A program made the translations under genes and the position numbers. A DNA stretch of 64,000 nucleotides from Bacteroides sp. (GTDB taxonomy: Bacteria > Bacteroidota > Bacteroidia > Bacteroidales > Muribaculaceae), in the NCBI GenBank assembly GCA_014802015.1, contig JAAVDB010000038.1, positions 1 through 64,000 of the forward strand, written 5' to 3'. Below the pieces are notes generated by a model, which did no database searches, was not told the origin of the DNA, and was given only the letters and a program-made list of their open reading frames with translations. Positions 36,501 to 44,573 of this stretch are shown here, in pieces. Every line of letters begins with the position of its first letter. Position 1 is the stretch's first letter.

Positions 36501-37063
36501 AGGTTTACTCCAACACCGGTGGTCAGGCATCCAAGGCTACTCCCGTCGGCGCTATCGCCAAGTTTGCCGCTGCCGGCAAGCGCGTACGCAAGAAGGACCT
36601 CGGCCTCATCGCATCGACCTACGGTTACGTATACGTGGCACAGATCGCAATGGGCGCTGACAATGCTCAGACCCTCAAGGCTATCCGCGAGGCTGAGGCT
36701 TACGACGGACCTTCGATCATCATCGCATACGCTCCCTGTATCAACCACGGCATCCGCTCAGGCATGGGCCATGCACAGGAAGAGCAGAAGGCAGCTGTCG
36801 AGTGCGGATACTGGCACCTCTGGCGCTACAACCCCGCCCTCGAAGAAGAAGGCAAGAACCCCTTCTCACTCGACTCAAAGACTCCCGACTGGGACAAGTT
36901 CGAAGACTTCCTCAAGGGCGAGGTACGTTACGCATCTGTAATGAAGCAGTATCCCGCAGAGGCAGCCGAGCTCTTCGCAGCCGCCAAGTCAAATGCTCAG
37001 TGGCGTTACAACAACTACCTACGCCTCTCCAAGCAGCAGTGGGGTGTAGAGCCCGAGGCATAA
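33509..37063 (+). CDS. nifJ: Pyruvate:ferredoxin (flavodoxin) oxidoreductase
   Basis: An 1184-aa single-chain PFOR that oxidises pyruvate to acetyl-CoA and CO2, reducing ferredoxin; it is central in anaerobes. In order it has the pyruvate-binding N domain (AAIYPITPSSTMAEYVDEW), the gamma-type domain, the two-cluster ferredoxin domain (CIQCNFCAYVCPHA near 690 and CLGCNNCVAVCPGKKG near 748), and the TPP domain with ACSGCGETPYVKL and GDGAAYDIGFGGLDH plus EVYSNTGGQASKATP. Length is normal. Codon use is notably biased and uniform, as expected for a very highly expressed gene. It is monocistronic with strong terminators. Confidence 0.97.
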   Translation: MSKEKKFLTCDGNQAAAHVSYMFSEVAAIYPITPSSTMAEYVDEWAAAGRKNIFGETVLVQEMQSEGGAAGAVHGSLQAGALTTTYTASQGLLLMIPNMYKIAGELLPCVFHVSARTLASHALSIFGDHQDVMSCRQTGFAMLAEGSVQEVMDLAGVAHLATIKSRVPFLNFFDGFRTSHEIQKIEAMDQDDLAPLVDQKALADFRARALNPGNPVARGMAENGDVFFQHRESCNEYYNRVPEIVEEYMKEITRITGREYGLFNYYGAPDADRVIIAMGSVTQAAQEAIDHLTAQGEKVGLVAVHLYRPFSAKHFLAAVPKTAKRIAVLDRTKEPGANGEPLYLDVRDCFYGQENAPLIVGGRYGLASKDTTPAQIISVFENLALPQPKDHFTLGIIDDVTFTSLPPKEEIALGGASTFEAKFYGLGADGTVGANKNSVKIIGDNTNKYCQAYFAYDSKKSGGFTCSHLRFGDEPIRSTYLVTTPNFVACHVQAYLHMYDVTRGLRKGGTFLLNTIWEGEELAKNLPNKIKKYFADNDITVYYINATKIAQEIGLGNRTNTILQSAFFRITEVIPVELAVEQMKKFIVKSYGKKGQDVVDKNYAAVDRGGEYKQLPVDKAWSNLQPEAPAANNDPEFINKIVRPINAQDGDLLKVSDFRGREDGTWEQGTAAYEKRGVAAFVPEWDKDNCIQCNFCAYVCPHAAIRPFLINAEEMAAAPFGEDATLPATGKQFAGLRFIQSVDVLDCLGCNNCVAVCPGKKGVKALAMKPLESQLPKQQEWDYCVASVASKQDLVDIKSTVKNSQFATPLFEFSGACSGCGETPYVKLISQLFGDHEIVANATGCSSIYSGSVPSTPYTKNAKGEGVAWANSLFEDFAEFGLGMSIAHEKLQARVADAMKAAIECDKCCGDIKTLAQRWLDAPTDVAVTKEVAEKIVPLCEACGCDVCKKLLSVKEHIAYRSQWIIAGDGAAYDIGFGGLDHVLASGKNVNVLVVDTEVYSNTGGQASKATPVGAIAKFAAAGKRVRKKDLGLIASTYGYVYVAQIAMGADNAQTLKAIREAEAYDGPSIIIAYAPCINHGIRSGMGHAQEEQKAAVECGYWHLWRYNPALEEEGKNPFSLDSKTPDWDKFEDFLKGEVRYASVMKQYPAEAAELFAAAKSNAQWRYNNYLRLSKQQWGVEPEA

Positions 37064-37080
37064 TCAGTCAACGATCCATA

Positions 37081-37163
37081 CATCAGTGCGGAGCATAACG
37101 CACCGCACTGATGTCACACCATTCACCTCCCGTGCGTTTCGAAACGCACGGGAGGTCTTTTTA
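37081..37163 (+). terminator. Tandem terminators after nifJ
   Basis: First the hairpin CATCAGTGCG...CGCACTGATG (37081-37113), then an uninterrupted palindrome with arms CCTCCCGTGCGTTTC and GAAACGCACGGGAGG (37126-37155), followed by TCTTTTTATTTT. The second is a textbook intrinsic terminator. Confidence 0.9.
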
Positions 37164-37299
37164 TTTTCAGACCGATTGAAGCGACCGCAAGCTGCCTTTC
37201 TCATCTCTTCGAATCCCCTTTACCCAATTTTTATCGCAGCTTAGACCCCGTTCCCCAATATTTGTTAACGCTGAGGTCGCATATCTCCGACAAAATTGC

Positions 37300-37307
37300 T
37301 ACTTTTG
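37300..37307 (+). promoter_or_regulatory. -7 box of the SIS isomerase gene
   Basis: TACTTTTG, 31 nt before the ATG at 37339. No clear -33 motif. Confidence 0.4.
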
Positions 37308-37338
37308 TGAGTAAAATTTTTTCACCTATATAGCGACC

Positions 37339-37950
37339 ATGACCATCCAGGAGTCCATGCGACAGATTCTGAGCCTTGAGGCTCAGGCCCTCCTCGACAT
37401 TCCATACACCGACGCATACGACCGCGCCGTCAATCTCATCATCGAACACGTACACCGCCGTGGCGGCAAGCTCGTAACCGCCGGCATGGGCAAAGCCGGA
37501 CAGATAGCCATGAACATCGCCACGACATTCTCGTCGACAGGCACTCCGGCTGTCAACCTCCACCCCAGCGAGGCACAGCACGGCGACCTCGGCGTGCTCC
37601 AGCCCAATGACGTGATGCTGCTCATATCCAACTCCGGCCGCACACGCGAAGTCCTTGAACTGGTCGATCTGGCACGCAACCTCTATCCCGACATCCCGCT
37701 CATCGGCATTACCGGCAATCCGGACAGTGAACTTACTCGCCTCACGGACGTTACACTTTTGACGGGCGGCGCTCCCGAAGTGTGCCCCCTCGGACTCACA
37801 CCCACCACCTCGACGACGGTAATGACCGTCATCGGCGACATCCTCGTGGTCAACGTCACCCGTCTCATCGGCTTCTCGACCGAGGAGTATGCCAAGCGCC
37901 ATCACGGCGGTTATCTCGGTCACAAATCTCGCCGCGAAACAGGTTATTGA
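37339..37950 (+). CDS. SIS-domain sugar-phosphate isomerase (KpsF/GutQ-like, without CBS domains)
   Basis: A 203-aa protein consisting of one SIS domain like the N-terminal half of arabinose-5-phosphate isomerase KdsD/KpsF. Motifs are AGMGKAGQIAMNIATTFSSTG, the HPSEAQHGDLG loop with active-site histidine, and SNSGRTREVLE. The C-terminal CBS pair of the standard ~320-aa enzyme is missing, as in some Bacteroidota proteins. Its likely role is Ru5P to A5P conversion for Kdo, but another aldose-ketose isomerisation is possible. A PfkB-like gene starts 16 nt downstream and is probably cotranscribed. Confidence 0.85.
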   Translation: MTIQESMRQILSLEAQALLDIPYTDAYDRAVNLIIEHVHRRGGKLVTAGMGKAGQIAMNIATTFSSTGTPAVNLHPSEAQHGDLGVLQPNDVMLLISNSGRTREVLELVDLARNLYPDIPLIGITGNPDSELTRLTDVTLLTGGAPEVCPLGLTPTTSTTVMTVIGDILVVNVTRLIGFSTEEYAKRHHGGYLGHKSRRETGY

Positions 37951-37966
37951 ACAAATAAAAACTGCT

Positions 37967-38818
37967 ATGAACAAAGCAATCTACATAGGTGAGCTGACAC
38001 TGCACATCTCACTCCGCCGCGACGGTCAGGCCTCGACCCACATCGGTGACCGTATGGTCGACGCCGCCATGCTTGACGCCGCTATGGGCGTACAGACACT
38101 CTTTGTCGGCGAGACCGCTGCCGACACTATCGGCGACCATATCATCAGTTCGCTCCGGAACGCCAACGTCGACATCACATCGGTCGACCGCTACACCGAG
38201 GGCGCGGGAGCCGTCAGGATAGCCCCCGCCGATAAGGAGGACAACCCTTCACGTCCCGTAATGCACGCCGCCTATCCCGCCGAGCCGGTCAATCCCATCT
38301 GGCCCCGCATCGACGAGGGTGACGTCATGGTCTACGGCTCATATATGGCCATCGACAAGCGCAATCACTCGCGCGTAATCGAACTGGTCAACTATGCCCG
38401 CTCACGCAAGGCCGAGACCGTCTATCTCCCCTATTTCGATCAGGCCCGCGTCACCCGCATCACCCGCGTGATGCCTGAAGTGTGGGAGAGCCTCGAAGCC
38501 GCCACACTCGTCATCGCCACGACCGAAGACCTCAGCACACTGTTCCCCGGCGAAACCCCTGCCGATGCCTACAACGCACACATCAACTTCTACTGTCCCC
38601 GCTGCCTTGTGATCGACCCGAAGGCCCTCTCGATGCAGTTCTTCGACGGCAAGAACAGCTGGACACTCCACTGCCATCCCACTGATGACACCGAGGAGCA
38701 GTGGACAGCCGGCGCCATCGCCGGTGCCATCCGCGCCCTCACCGAGGGTATCACCGACCCCGATGACATCATGGCCAAGGCCAACGAGACAGCCCATTCA
38801 CGCCTGTCAAAATTCTGA
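37967..38818 (+). CDS. Degenerate PfkB-family carbohydrate-kinase-like protein
   Basis: A 283-aa protein that resembles PfkB/ribokinase-family kinases at its N-terminus (AIYIGELTLHI, ...VQTLFVGETAADTIGDHI) and overall length. The family signature near residues 240-253 (DTxGAGDxFxxG) is replaced by DTEEQWTAGAIAGA, so the catalytic Asp is missing. Substrate-binding Asn/Gly residues are also poorly kept. It may be a non-catalytic paralogue or use a changed mechanism. The start ATG at 37967 fits the preceding gene end. It lies next to the SIS isomerase, suggesting a linked role in sugar metabolism. Confidence 0.75.
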   Translation: MNKAIYIGELTLHISLRRDGQASTHIGDRMVDAAMLDAAMGVQTLFVGETAADTIGDHIISSLRNANVDITSVDRYTEGAGAVRIAPADKEDNPSRPVMHAAYPAEPVNPIWPRIDEGDVMVYGSYMAIDKRNHSRVIELVNYARSRKAETVYLPYFDQARVTRITRVMPEVWESLEAATLVIATTEDLSTLFPGETPADAYNAHINFYCPRCLVIDPKALSMQFFDGKNSWTLHCHPTDDTEEQWTAGAIAGAIRALTEGITDPDDIMAKANETAHSRLSKF

Positions 38819-38855
38819 TTAAGTCCGACTCACTTATATAAAAAAGTATATATAA

Positions 38856-39875
38856 ATGCCGTCCCTCTCGATCGACCCCGTCTTCCTGCCGCCGACTACC
38901 GACACGTCGGTATTGCTGCGCCGCTTACGTCGCAGCCGCAGTGTCGCCGACACTTACGCGGCCCTCTGCGAAAGTGACTTCAACACCTCCTACGATGCCC
39001 TGCGCGTATGGGTAGCTGAAATGAAGGAACGCGACGAACTGCATCAGGCCATCAAGACTCTTGACGAGACGGCATCATACATCTCGGCACTCGCCCCTCA
39101 GGCCGAGGGTCACACGCTTGACCTGCATGCCGCACTGATACAGATACTCACCGCCCTGAGCATCGAGCAGTCCGACAACGAGCGCGCTGCCCTGACAGCC
39201 GCCGTGGCCCTCAACCTGCTTGCTCAGGAGCCGCGACGCAAGGACATACCGTTCCTACAGCTTCTCGGTGCCCTGCTCCATGACATAGCATATCTGCACA
39301 GCTCGCGCCACGAATACCGTCAGGCCGAACGCGAGATCGAGAAGTCAATCAAGATATTCGAGCGCCTCGCACGTCTGGATGCCTCACGCTACGCTCCGGC
39401 TCACGTGATGGCCCTCAACGGTGCCACCGCCATTTACCGCAACCGCGTACGTCAGGCTGAACTTTTAGCTCACTATCAGGCTGCCACCACTGCCTATCTA
39501 CAGATGGTCAACGCCGGGGTCGAGGATGCAGCCACACGTCTGGTGGACTCGCTGCGCGACGAGGGTGACACACTCGCCCGCATGGGACGCCACCGCGAGG
39601 CCATACAATATTATTCGCGCGCGCTCAAATATCTCACCAAGCTTGAGAGCGACTTCACACTGCGCCAGCTCGAACTGTCCATATCGCTCGGAGAGGCCAT
39701 GCTGTCGGTCAGCGCCATGCGTGACAAGGGGGTACATCTGCTCAACACTATGCTGCACAAGGCCACAAAGATCAACGCGCTTGACCAGCACCGCCGCATA
39801 GTCGACGCCCTCTATCATGCCAAGAGCCGTAACCTTGACATCCTCAGCCTCTGGCACAAAATCTTCCCGAGATAA
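38856..39875 (+). CDS. Tetratricopeptide-repeat protein upstream of ribH
   Basis: A 339-aa soluble all-helical protein with several TPR-like helix pairs (for example ALLHDIAYLHSSRHEYRQAEREIEKSIKIFERLA and GDTLARMGRHREAIQYYSRALKYLTKLE). No enzymatic motif is seen. The arrangement TPR protein-ribH-DUF2851 is conserved in Bacteroidales, but the TPR protein's function is not known. It is 39 nt before ribH in the same direction. Confidence 0.8.
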   Translation: MPSLSIDPVFLPPTTDTSVLLRRLRRSRSVADTYAALCESDFNTSYDALRVWVAEMKERDELHQAIKTLDETASYISALAPQAEGHTLDLHAALIQILTALSIEQSDNERAALTAAVALNLLAQEPRRKDIPFLQLLGALLHDIAYLHSSRHEYRQAEREIEKSIKIFERLARLDASRYAPAHVMALNGATAIYRNRVRQAELLAHYQAATTAYLQMVNAGVEDAATRLVDSLRDEGDTLARMGRHREAIQYYSRALKYLTKLESDFTLRQLELSISLGEAMLSVSAMRDKGVHLLNTMLHKATKINALDQHRRIVDALYHAKSRNLDILSLWHKIFPR

Positions 39876-39914
39876 TAAATCGATATTTTCACACACAATA
39901 AATCCGCCACGATA

Positions 39915-40385
39915 ATGTCACAATTTGTCCCCACTACAGCAGTACCGCATATCGACGACGCACGCATAGCCATCGTTTCAGCCGAATGGAACGCCCACAT
40001 CACAGGCCCCCTGTCGCAGGGTGCGGCCGAGACGCTCATCGCCTCAGGCGTGAATCCCGACGATGTAGTGCACTTCACCGTCCCCGGCACCGTGGAACTC
40101 ACCTTCGCCGCATCCAAGCTCATCGAGAGCGGCGACTATGATGCCATCATCGTGATCGGATGCGTCATCAAGGGTGATACCCCTCACTTTGACTATGTGT
40201 GTCAGAGCGTGACACAGGGCATCACACACCTCAATGCCGAGTGCGACATACCCGTGATATTCGGTGTGCTTACCGTGCTCGACGAGCAGCAGGCCCTCGA
40301 CCGCACGGGCGGCTGCCACGGACATAAGGGTTGCGAGGCTGCCGAGACAGCACTCAAGATGATAGCGTTCAACCGCAGCATCTGA
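39915..40385 (+). CDS. ribH: 6,7-dimethyl-8-ribityllumazine synthase
   Basis: A 156-aa enzyme making the riboflavin precursor lumazine from ArP and DHBP, normally as a 60-mer or pentamers. Motifs are AEWNAHIT near the N-terminus, FTVPGTVELTF, VIGCVIKGDTPHFDYV with the catalytic His, and FGVLTVLDEQQA. Other rib genes are not nearby, and no FMN riboswitch is seen upstream. Confidence 0.95.
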   Translation: MSQFVPTTAVPHIDDARIAIVSAEWNAHITGPLSQGAAETLIASGVNPDDVVHFTVPGTVELTFAASKLIESGDYDAIIVIGCVIKGDTPHFDYVCQSVTQGITHLNAECDIPVIFGVLTVLDEQQALDRTGGCHGHKGCEAAETALKMIAFNRSI

Positions 40386-40460
40386 GCCAATAATTATATG
40401 TAAGATTTATAAGACTTATAAGATTTATAAAGTCTTATATAAACAACCCTCTCCTGACGT

Positions 40461-41759
40461 ATGGAACGTCTGATGCACTACGTGTGGCAATACCGTCTCG
40501 TCCCGGCCGACTCGCTCGTCACCGTCGACGGACGGCGTATCACTGTGCTCGACCCAGGACTGCATAACACAGATGCCGGGCCGGACTTCTTCAACGCCAA
40601 GATACGCATCGGTGACCGCATCTGGGCCGGCGACATAGAGATGCACGTACGCGCAAGCGACTGGCACCGCCACGGCCATGACGGTGATCCGGCATACGAC
40701 TCGGTGATACTACACGTAGTCGATTGTGACGATCAGCCCATACAGCGACGCAACGGTGAGGTGATAGCACAGATGACCATGCACTGCTCACCGCAGTTTC
40801 ACGAACGTTACAGCAGCCTCGTGGACCGATCGGACATTGACCTGCCCTGTGCGTCCGAGATCCGGGCCATACATCCTCTGCATCTCAACTCATGGATCAC
40901 AGCACTCGCCTACGAGCGCGCATACGCTAAGGCAGAATCACTTCTGTCACTGCTCGACTCGCTGTCAGGCGACTGGGAACAGGCCGCATACATCACACTC
41001 GCGAGGGCACTCGGGTTCAGCATCAATTCAGACCCGATGCAGCGGTTGGCTCAGTCGATGCCCCTGCCGTTTCTACGCAAGCACAGCGACTCGCTCACAT
41101 CGGTCGAGGCGCTGCTGTTCGGCCAGGCCGGTCTGCTCCCCACACAGGCCCCGTCGGACAGTTATACCGCCAGACTCATCAATGAATATGCCTTTCTGGC
41201 TCACAAATTCTCACTCCGTCAGCTCAGTTCCCCCGGCTGGAAGATGGGACGCATGCGTCCTGCCAATCTGCCGCACAGACGTATAGCAACCTTGGCGGCA
41301 TACGTGTCGGGCGACTTCCGCATAGTGCGCCGTCTGCTTGATGCGGATGGCCCGGAAGCAGCCATCACGCTGCTGCGCACACCGCTCACAGGCTACTGGG
41401 CCACACACTACACATTCGATACCCCTGCTACTGACTCCGAGCAGACGGCCGTGGCCATGAGCCGCAACGCCGCTATCATACTTGTGATCAATGTGGCCGT
41501 GCCTCTGCTCATAGCCTACGGCACGCGCCACGGGGATGAGGAGATGACCCGCCGGGCCTTTGAATGGCTGCAACAGTTGCCGCCCGAGAGCAACAGCATC
41601 ATCACACGATTCGCCTCGGCCGGTCTACGGGCCCGGGACGCGTTCACGACGCAGGCTCTCATACAGCTGCGCCGCCGATACTGCGAGACTCACAGCTGCC
41701 TGTACTGCCGCATCGGCCACCGTCTGCTCACCGCCCGCGCGCAGAGACAGACACCCTGA
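40461..41759 (+). CDS. DUF2851 family protein
   Basis: A 432-aa protein of the Bacteroidota DUF2851 family. It begins MERLMHYVWQYRLVP and has the conserved DPGLHNTDAGPDFFNAKIRI and GDIEMHVRASDWHRHGHD segments, which contain Asp/Glu/His residues resembling a PD-(D/E)XK or metal site. A C-terminal CETHSCLYCRIGHRLL cluster may bind zinc. The function is unknown. It follows ribH with a 75-nt AT-rich gap that includes the repeat-like TTATAAGA runs (40405-40440). Confidence 0.85.
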   Translation: MERLMHYVWQYRLVPADSLVTVDGRRITVLDPGLHNTDAGPDFFNAKIRIGDRIWAGDIEMHVRASDWHRHGHDGDPAYDSVILHVVDCDDQPIQRRNGEVIAQMTMHCSPQFHERYSSLVDRSDIDLPCASEIRAIHPLHLNSWITALAYERAYAKAESLLSLLDSLSGDWEQAAYITLARALGFSINSDPMQRLAQSMPLPFLRKHSDSLTSVEALLFGQAGLLPTQAPSDSYTARLINEYAFLAHKFSLRQLSSPGWKMGRMRPANLPHRRIATLAAYVSGDFRIVRRLLDADGPEAAITLLRTPLTGYWATHYTFDTPATDSEQTAVAMSRNAAIILVINVAVPLLIAYGTRHGDEEMTRRAFEWLQQLPPESNSIITRFASAGLRARDAFTTQALIQLRRRYCETHSCLYCRIGHRLLTARAQRQTP

Positions 41760-41802
41760 TGCATATACAACGCACCGATATATAACACCTACATATAAAC
41801 AA

Positions 41803-41835
41803 CGCACCCCGCAGACTTGTCATCTGCGGGGTGCG
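41803..41835. terminator. Bidirectional terminator
   Basis: A stem CGCACCCCGCAGA / TCTGCGGGGTGCG with a short loop, between the convergent DUF2851 and TPR genes. Confidence 0.85.
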
Positions 41836-41862
41836 CACATATTATAGCGTCGGTATGACTAA

Positions 41863-42540
41863 TTATTCGGCTGCCTTGGCACGCTCAAGATACTTCTCGA
41901 TGTCGATGCCCATCTGAGGACCATAAGTGGGATATTCCTTGAGAATTTCCTCATACACCTTGGCCTCGGCCTTGTAATCCTTCAGCTCACGGAGCACAGT
42001 AGCCTCCTTGAGCATGAATGCGGGTGTGTAGGCGGGATTCTTGTCGGAAATCTTCACTGCCTTCTTGAAGCAATCGAGCGCCTTCTGATAATTCTCAAGG
42101 TTGACGTAGCAGTCGCCTTCGAGACATTTTGCAGCGGCACCGATCACTGACTCCTTGACTGAATAGTCGCCGAGATACTTGGCTGCCTCTTCATACTTGC
42201 CGTCCTTGTAAAGGAGGATAGCAGCATTGAGACCTGCAAGGTCACCGGCTGCATAGCCATGGTTGTCAGCTACCTGCTGATATTTGGCCAGCGCGATGCT
42301 GTCGTTGCCCATCAGCAGCTCCATGTCGGCCTGACCGAGAGCTTCGTTACCGGCCTGAATGCCCGGCTGACGCACAGCGTAGACGTACACGAGGATGGCG
42401 ATAACCACTACAGCCACAGCCACGCAGGCATACATGATAGTCTTGGAATTGTTCTGCACCTTCTCGCCGAGACCGGTGAGTGTGTCGTTCACCTCGTCGA
42501 TCGAGGTGCGTGTCTCTTCGTTTTGATTCTTATTTGACAT
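41863..42540 (-). CDS. Membrane-anchored TPR protein (YfgM-like)
   Basis: A 225-aa protein with a short cytoplasmic N-terminus, one membrane segment (about 36-55, MYACVAVAVVVIAILVYVY), then periplasmic TPR repeats (AGLNAAILLYKDGKYEEAAKYL, NYQKALDCFKKAVKI, and others). It resembles YfgM-type ancillary proteins of the Sec/periplasmic chaperone network. The ATG at 42540 is chosen because it gives the highly charged N-terminus before the membrane segment. Function is inferred from architecture. Confidence 0.82.
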   Translation of the reverse strand: MSNKNQNEETRTSIDEVNDTLTGLGEKVQNNSKTIMYACVAVAVVVIAILVYVYAVRQPGIQAGNEALGQADMELLMGNDSIALAKYQQVADNHGYAAGDLAGLNAAILLYKDGKYEEAAKYLGDYSVKESVIGAAAKCLEGDCYVNLENYQKALDCFKKAVKISDKNPAYTPAFMLKEATVLRELKDYKAEAKVYEEILKEYPTYGPQMGIDIEKYLERAKAAE

Positions 42541-42664
42541 TTTGATCTTGATTTTTTCTAAGGTTAAAGTCTTGAAATGACGCATGCAACAAACGCACCG
42601 CCATTCCAAAGTGCAAATTTAGCATTAATTCCTCTAACCATAAAATTTTAGACCGAAAATTTCA

Positions 42665-43867
42665 TCAGATGTCTTCCTCGATCGAGAAGTCGTCGGGGAG
42701 TGCATCGAGGTCGAGTTCGCCGTCGGCCGGTTCGGTATCCTCGGTGTCGTCGGTGTCCTCGTATGACGATGATGATTTCTTGTCGGACTTAGATCCTTTG
42801 CCGGATTTTGATGACTTGGCAGGCTGGACACCCTGACGCAGGGCTTCCATGATTTTTGCTTCGAGCTCGGCTGCGAGTTCGGGGTTGTCGGTTATGACAC
42901 GTTTTGCCTGATCACGTCCCTGAGCCAGTTTCGAGCCGTTATAGCTGAACCATGAGCCGCTCTTCTGTATGATGCCGTAGTTGACACCGAGCTCTATGAT
43001 CTCGCTGCTGCGCGATATGCCTTCACCGAACATGATGTCAAACTCTGCACGCTTGAAGGGGGGCGCTACCTTATTCTTGACCACCTTGACCTTGGTGAGT
43101 CGGCCCAGCACGTCGTCACCGTCCTTGATGGAGGTGGAGGGGCGGATGTCGACACGTACGGAGGCGTAGAATTTGAGGGCGTTACCGCCGGTGGTGGTCT
43201 CGGAAGGGCCGAACATCACACCGATCTTCTCACGCAGCTGGTTAATGAAGATACAGCATGTGTTAGTGCGTGCGATGGTGCCGGTGAGTTTGCGCATTGC
43301 CTGAGACATGAGGCGTGCCTGGACACCTACATTCTTGTCACCCATAATGCCGTCGATCTCACTCTTGGGGGTCAGAGCGGCTACGGAGTCGACCACAAGG
43401 ATGTCGATGGCCGATGAACGTATGAGTTGCTCGGCGATCTCAAGAGCCTGCTCGCCGTTGTCGGGCTGGGCCATGAGAAGATTGCTCACGTCCACACCGA
43501 GTTTCTCGGCGTAAAAACGGTCGAATGCGTGCTCGGCGTCGATGATTGCCGCAATGCCACCTGCCTTCTGGGCCTCGGCGATAGCATGTATGGCGAGAGT
43601 GGTCTTACCTGAAGACTCTGGACCGAAAATCTCGATGATACGTCCGCGTGGATAGCCTCCTACGCCGAGTGCATAATTCAGGCCTATCGAGCCTGATGGG
43701 ATGACGTCCACATCCTCGACCTGCTCGTCACCGAGCTTCATTATGGCTCCGCGGCCATAATTTTTCTCTATATTACCCAACGCCTGAGCCAGAGCGTTTA
43801 GCTTGGCCTTTGCGGGGTCGATGTCCTTGTCGCGGGCACCTTTTGCTGATGTTTCTTTTTTTGCCAT
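42665..43867 (-). CDS. recA: Recombinase RecA
   Basis: A 400-aa recombinase and SOS co-protease. Walker A is GPESSGKTT (82-90). The FIDAEHAFD-like region reads [10 protein letters not shown], and the L1/L2 loop segments and [15 protein letters not shown] are normal. The C-terminal tail (about 350-400) is a Ser/Lys-rich stretch followed by a strongly acidic end ([17 protein letters not shown]), longer than in E. coli. It is monocistronic. No LexA-type box is recognisable. A -7 box is at 43894-43901 and a second candidate at 44001-44008. Confidence 0.97.
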   Translation of the reverse strand: MAKKETSAKGARDKDIDPAKAKLNALAQALGNIEKNYGRGAIMKLGDEQVEDVDVIPSGSIGLNYALGVGGYPRGRIIEIFGPESSGKTTLAIHAIAEAQKAGGIAAIIDAEHAFDRFYAEKLGVDVSNLLMAQPDNGEQALEIAEQLIRSSAIDILVVDSVAALTPKSEIDGIMGDKNVGVQARLMSQAMRKLTGTIARTNTCCIFINQLREKIGVMFGPSETTTGGNALKFYASVRVDIRPSTSIKDGDDVLGRLTKVKVVKNKVAPPFKRAEFDIMFGEGISRSSEIIELGVNYGIIQKSGSWFSYNGSKLAQGRDQAKRVITDNPELAAELEAKIMEALRQGVQPAKSSKSGKGSKSDKKSSSSYEDTDDTEDTEPADGELDLDALPDDFSIEEDI

Positions 43868-43893
43868 TCTATGATAGTTATTTATTTATGATG

Positions 43894-43901
43894 CAAAGTT
43901 A
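43894..43901 (-). promoter_or_regulatory. -7 box of recA
   Basis: TAACTTTG on the minus strand 26 nt before the ATG. A second candidate, TATCTTTG, lies at 44001-44008. Confidence 0.55.
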
Positions 43902-44414
43902 ACATTTAGCACGGGCAACAATCATGCTCACCCGACTAAAATAACGTTAATAACACACATCCGGCAGGCTGGCGCACAAGCGGCGTGTGGATCTGTTATG
44001 CAAAGATAATGATTTTTATGTAATTCTTCAGCTGTGCGGGTACATATTCCGCCTCAAAAAGTCAATATTTTTTCGTTTTATAAATCCCTTATTTATTGGA
44101 GGTTAAAATCTCAAGAGTATTTTTATTGAAATTTTTTTCATCCGCCGTGAACTATTTCACAGGCCCCGTGTTCTAATAGTACATAGCAAAATTACTTTTT
44201 CCATTGCAAGAAATGTGATAATGATTGGTTTATTATCTAAACGGGAAGACGATGTGATATCATCTTCCCGTTTGGTTGTATATATACGGGACTTTTTTCT
44301 ACTAAGCCCATGCATATAATATTGGGCTGAAATTTAGGGCCAAAAGTGCCACTGGAGGCCCCTGTTGCAGGTTTTTTGAAAAATATTAACCGAATTTAAC
44401 CAAAGATTTCTGTG
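43902..44414. other. Long intergenic region between recA and the candidate RNA
   Basis: About 510 nt of AT-rich DNA without a coding frame. It holds minus-strand TAnnTTTG-like boxes at 44001-44008 (TATCTTTG) and 44187-44194 (TAATTTTG) and the hairpin at 44239-44273. Further small transcripts are possible but not shown. Confidence 0.5.
44239..44273. terminator. Strong hairpin in the recA-M16 intergenic region
   Basis: The stem AAACGGGAAGA / TCTTCCCGTTT with a 13-nt loop. On the plus strand a run of six T follows about 20 nt later (44291-44296). It is not attached to a known gene and may end a small transcript. Confidence 0.45.
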
Positions 44415-44434
44415 TTTGAAACAGAATATTTTCC

Positions 44435-44550
44435 TACCTTTGTAGTGTAATTAACGTCAAACCGCATATAGCTACTATCATTAAGTTTAAAGTCAACAAA
44501 AAAGTTAGGTTAAACCGTATGGGCCGCTGTGAAGCGTCCCATACTTTTTT
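44435..44550 (+). ncRNA. Candidate small RNA gene
   Basis: A TACCTTTG -7 box (44435-44442) has a TTTG 16 nt upstream (44415-44418). It is followed by about 70 nt with no useful open frame, then a hairpin GTATGGG...CCCATAC (44517-44544) and TTTTTT (44545-44550). This promoter-short transcript-terminator layout predicts an RNA of about 100 nt. The hairpin is flanked by AACCG and CGGTT that could extend it. The transcript ends just before the 3' end of the convergent M16 gene. I do not recognise an Rfam family. Confidence 0.5.
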
Positions 44551-44573
44551 ATGCCGGTTTCATAAAACCGTTT

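Noticed and set aside
37201-37240. TTCGAATCCCC near 37209 as a tRNA T-loop
   Set aside because: No acceptor, D or anticodon stems can be formed around it; it is downstream of the nifJ terminator.
40405-40440. Repeated TTATAAGA units before the DUF2851 gene as a CRISPR-like or iterated regulatory array
   Set aside because: Only a few imperfect AT-rich units without spacers; most likely simple low-complexity leader sequence.
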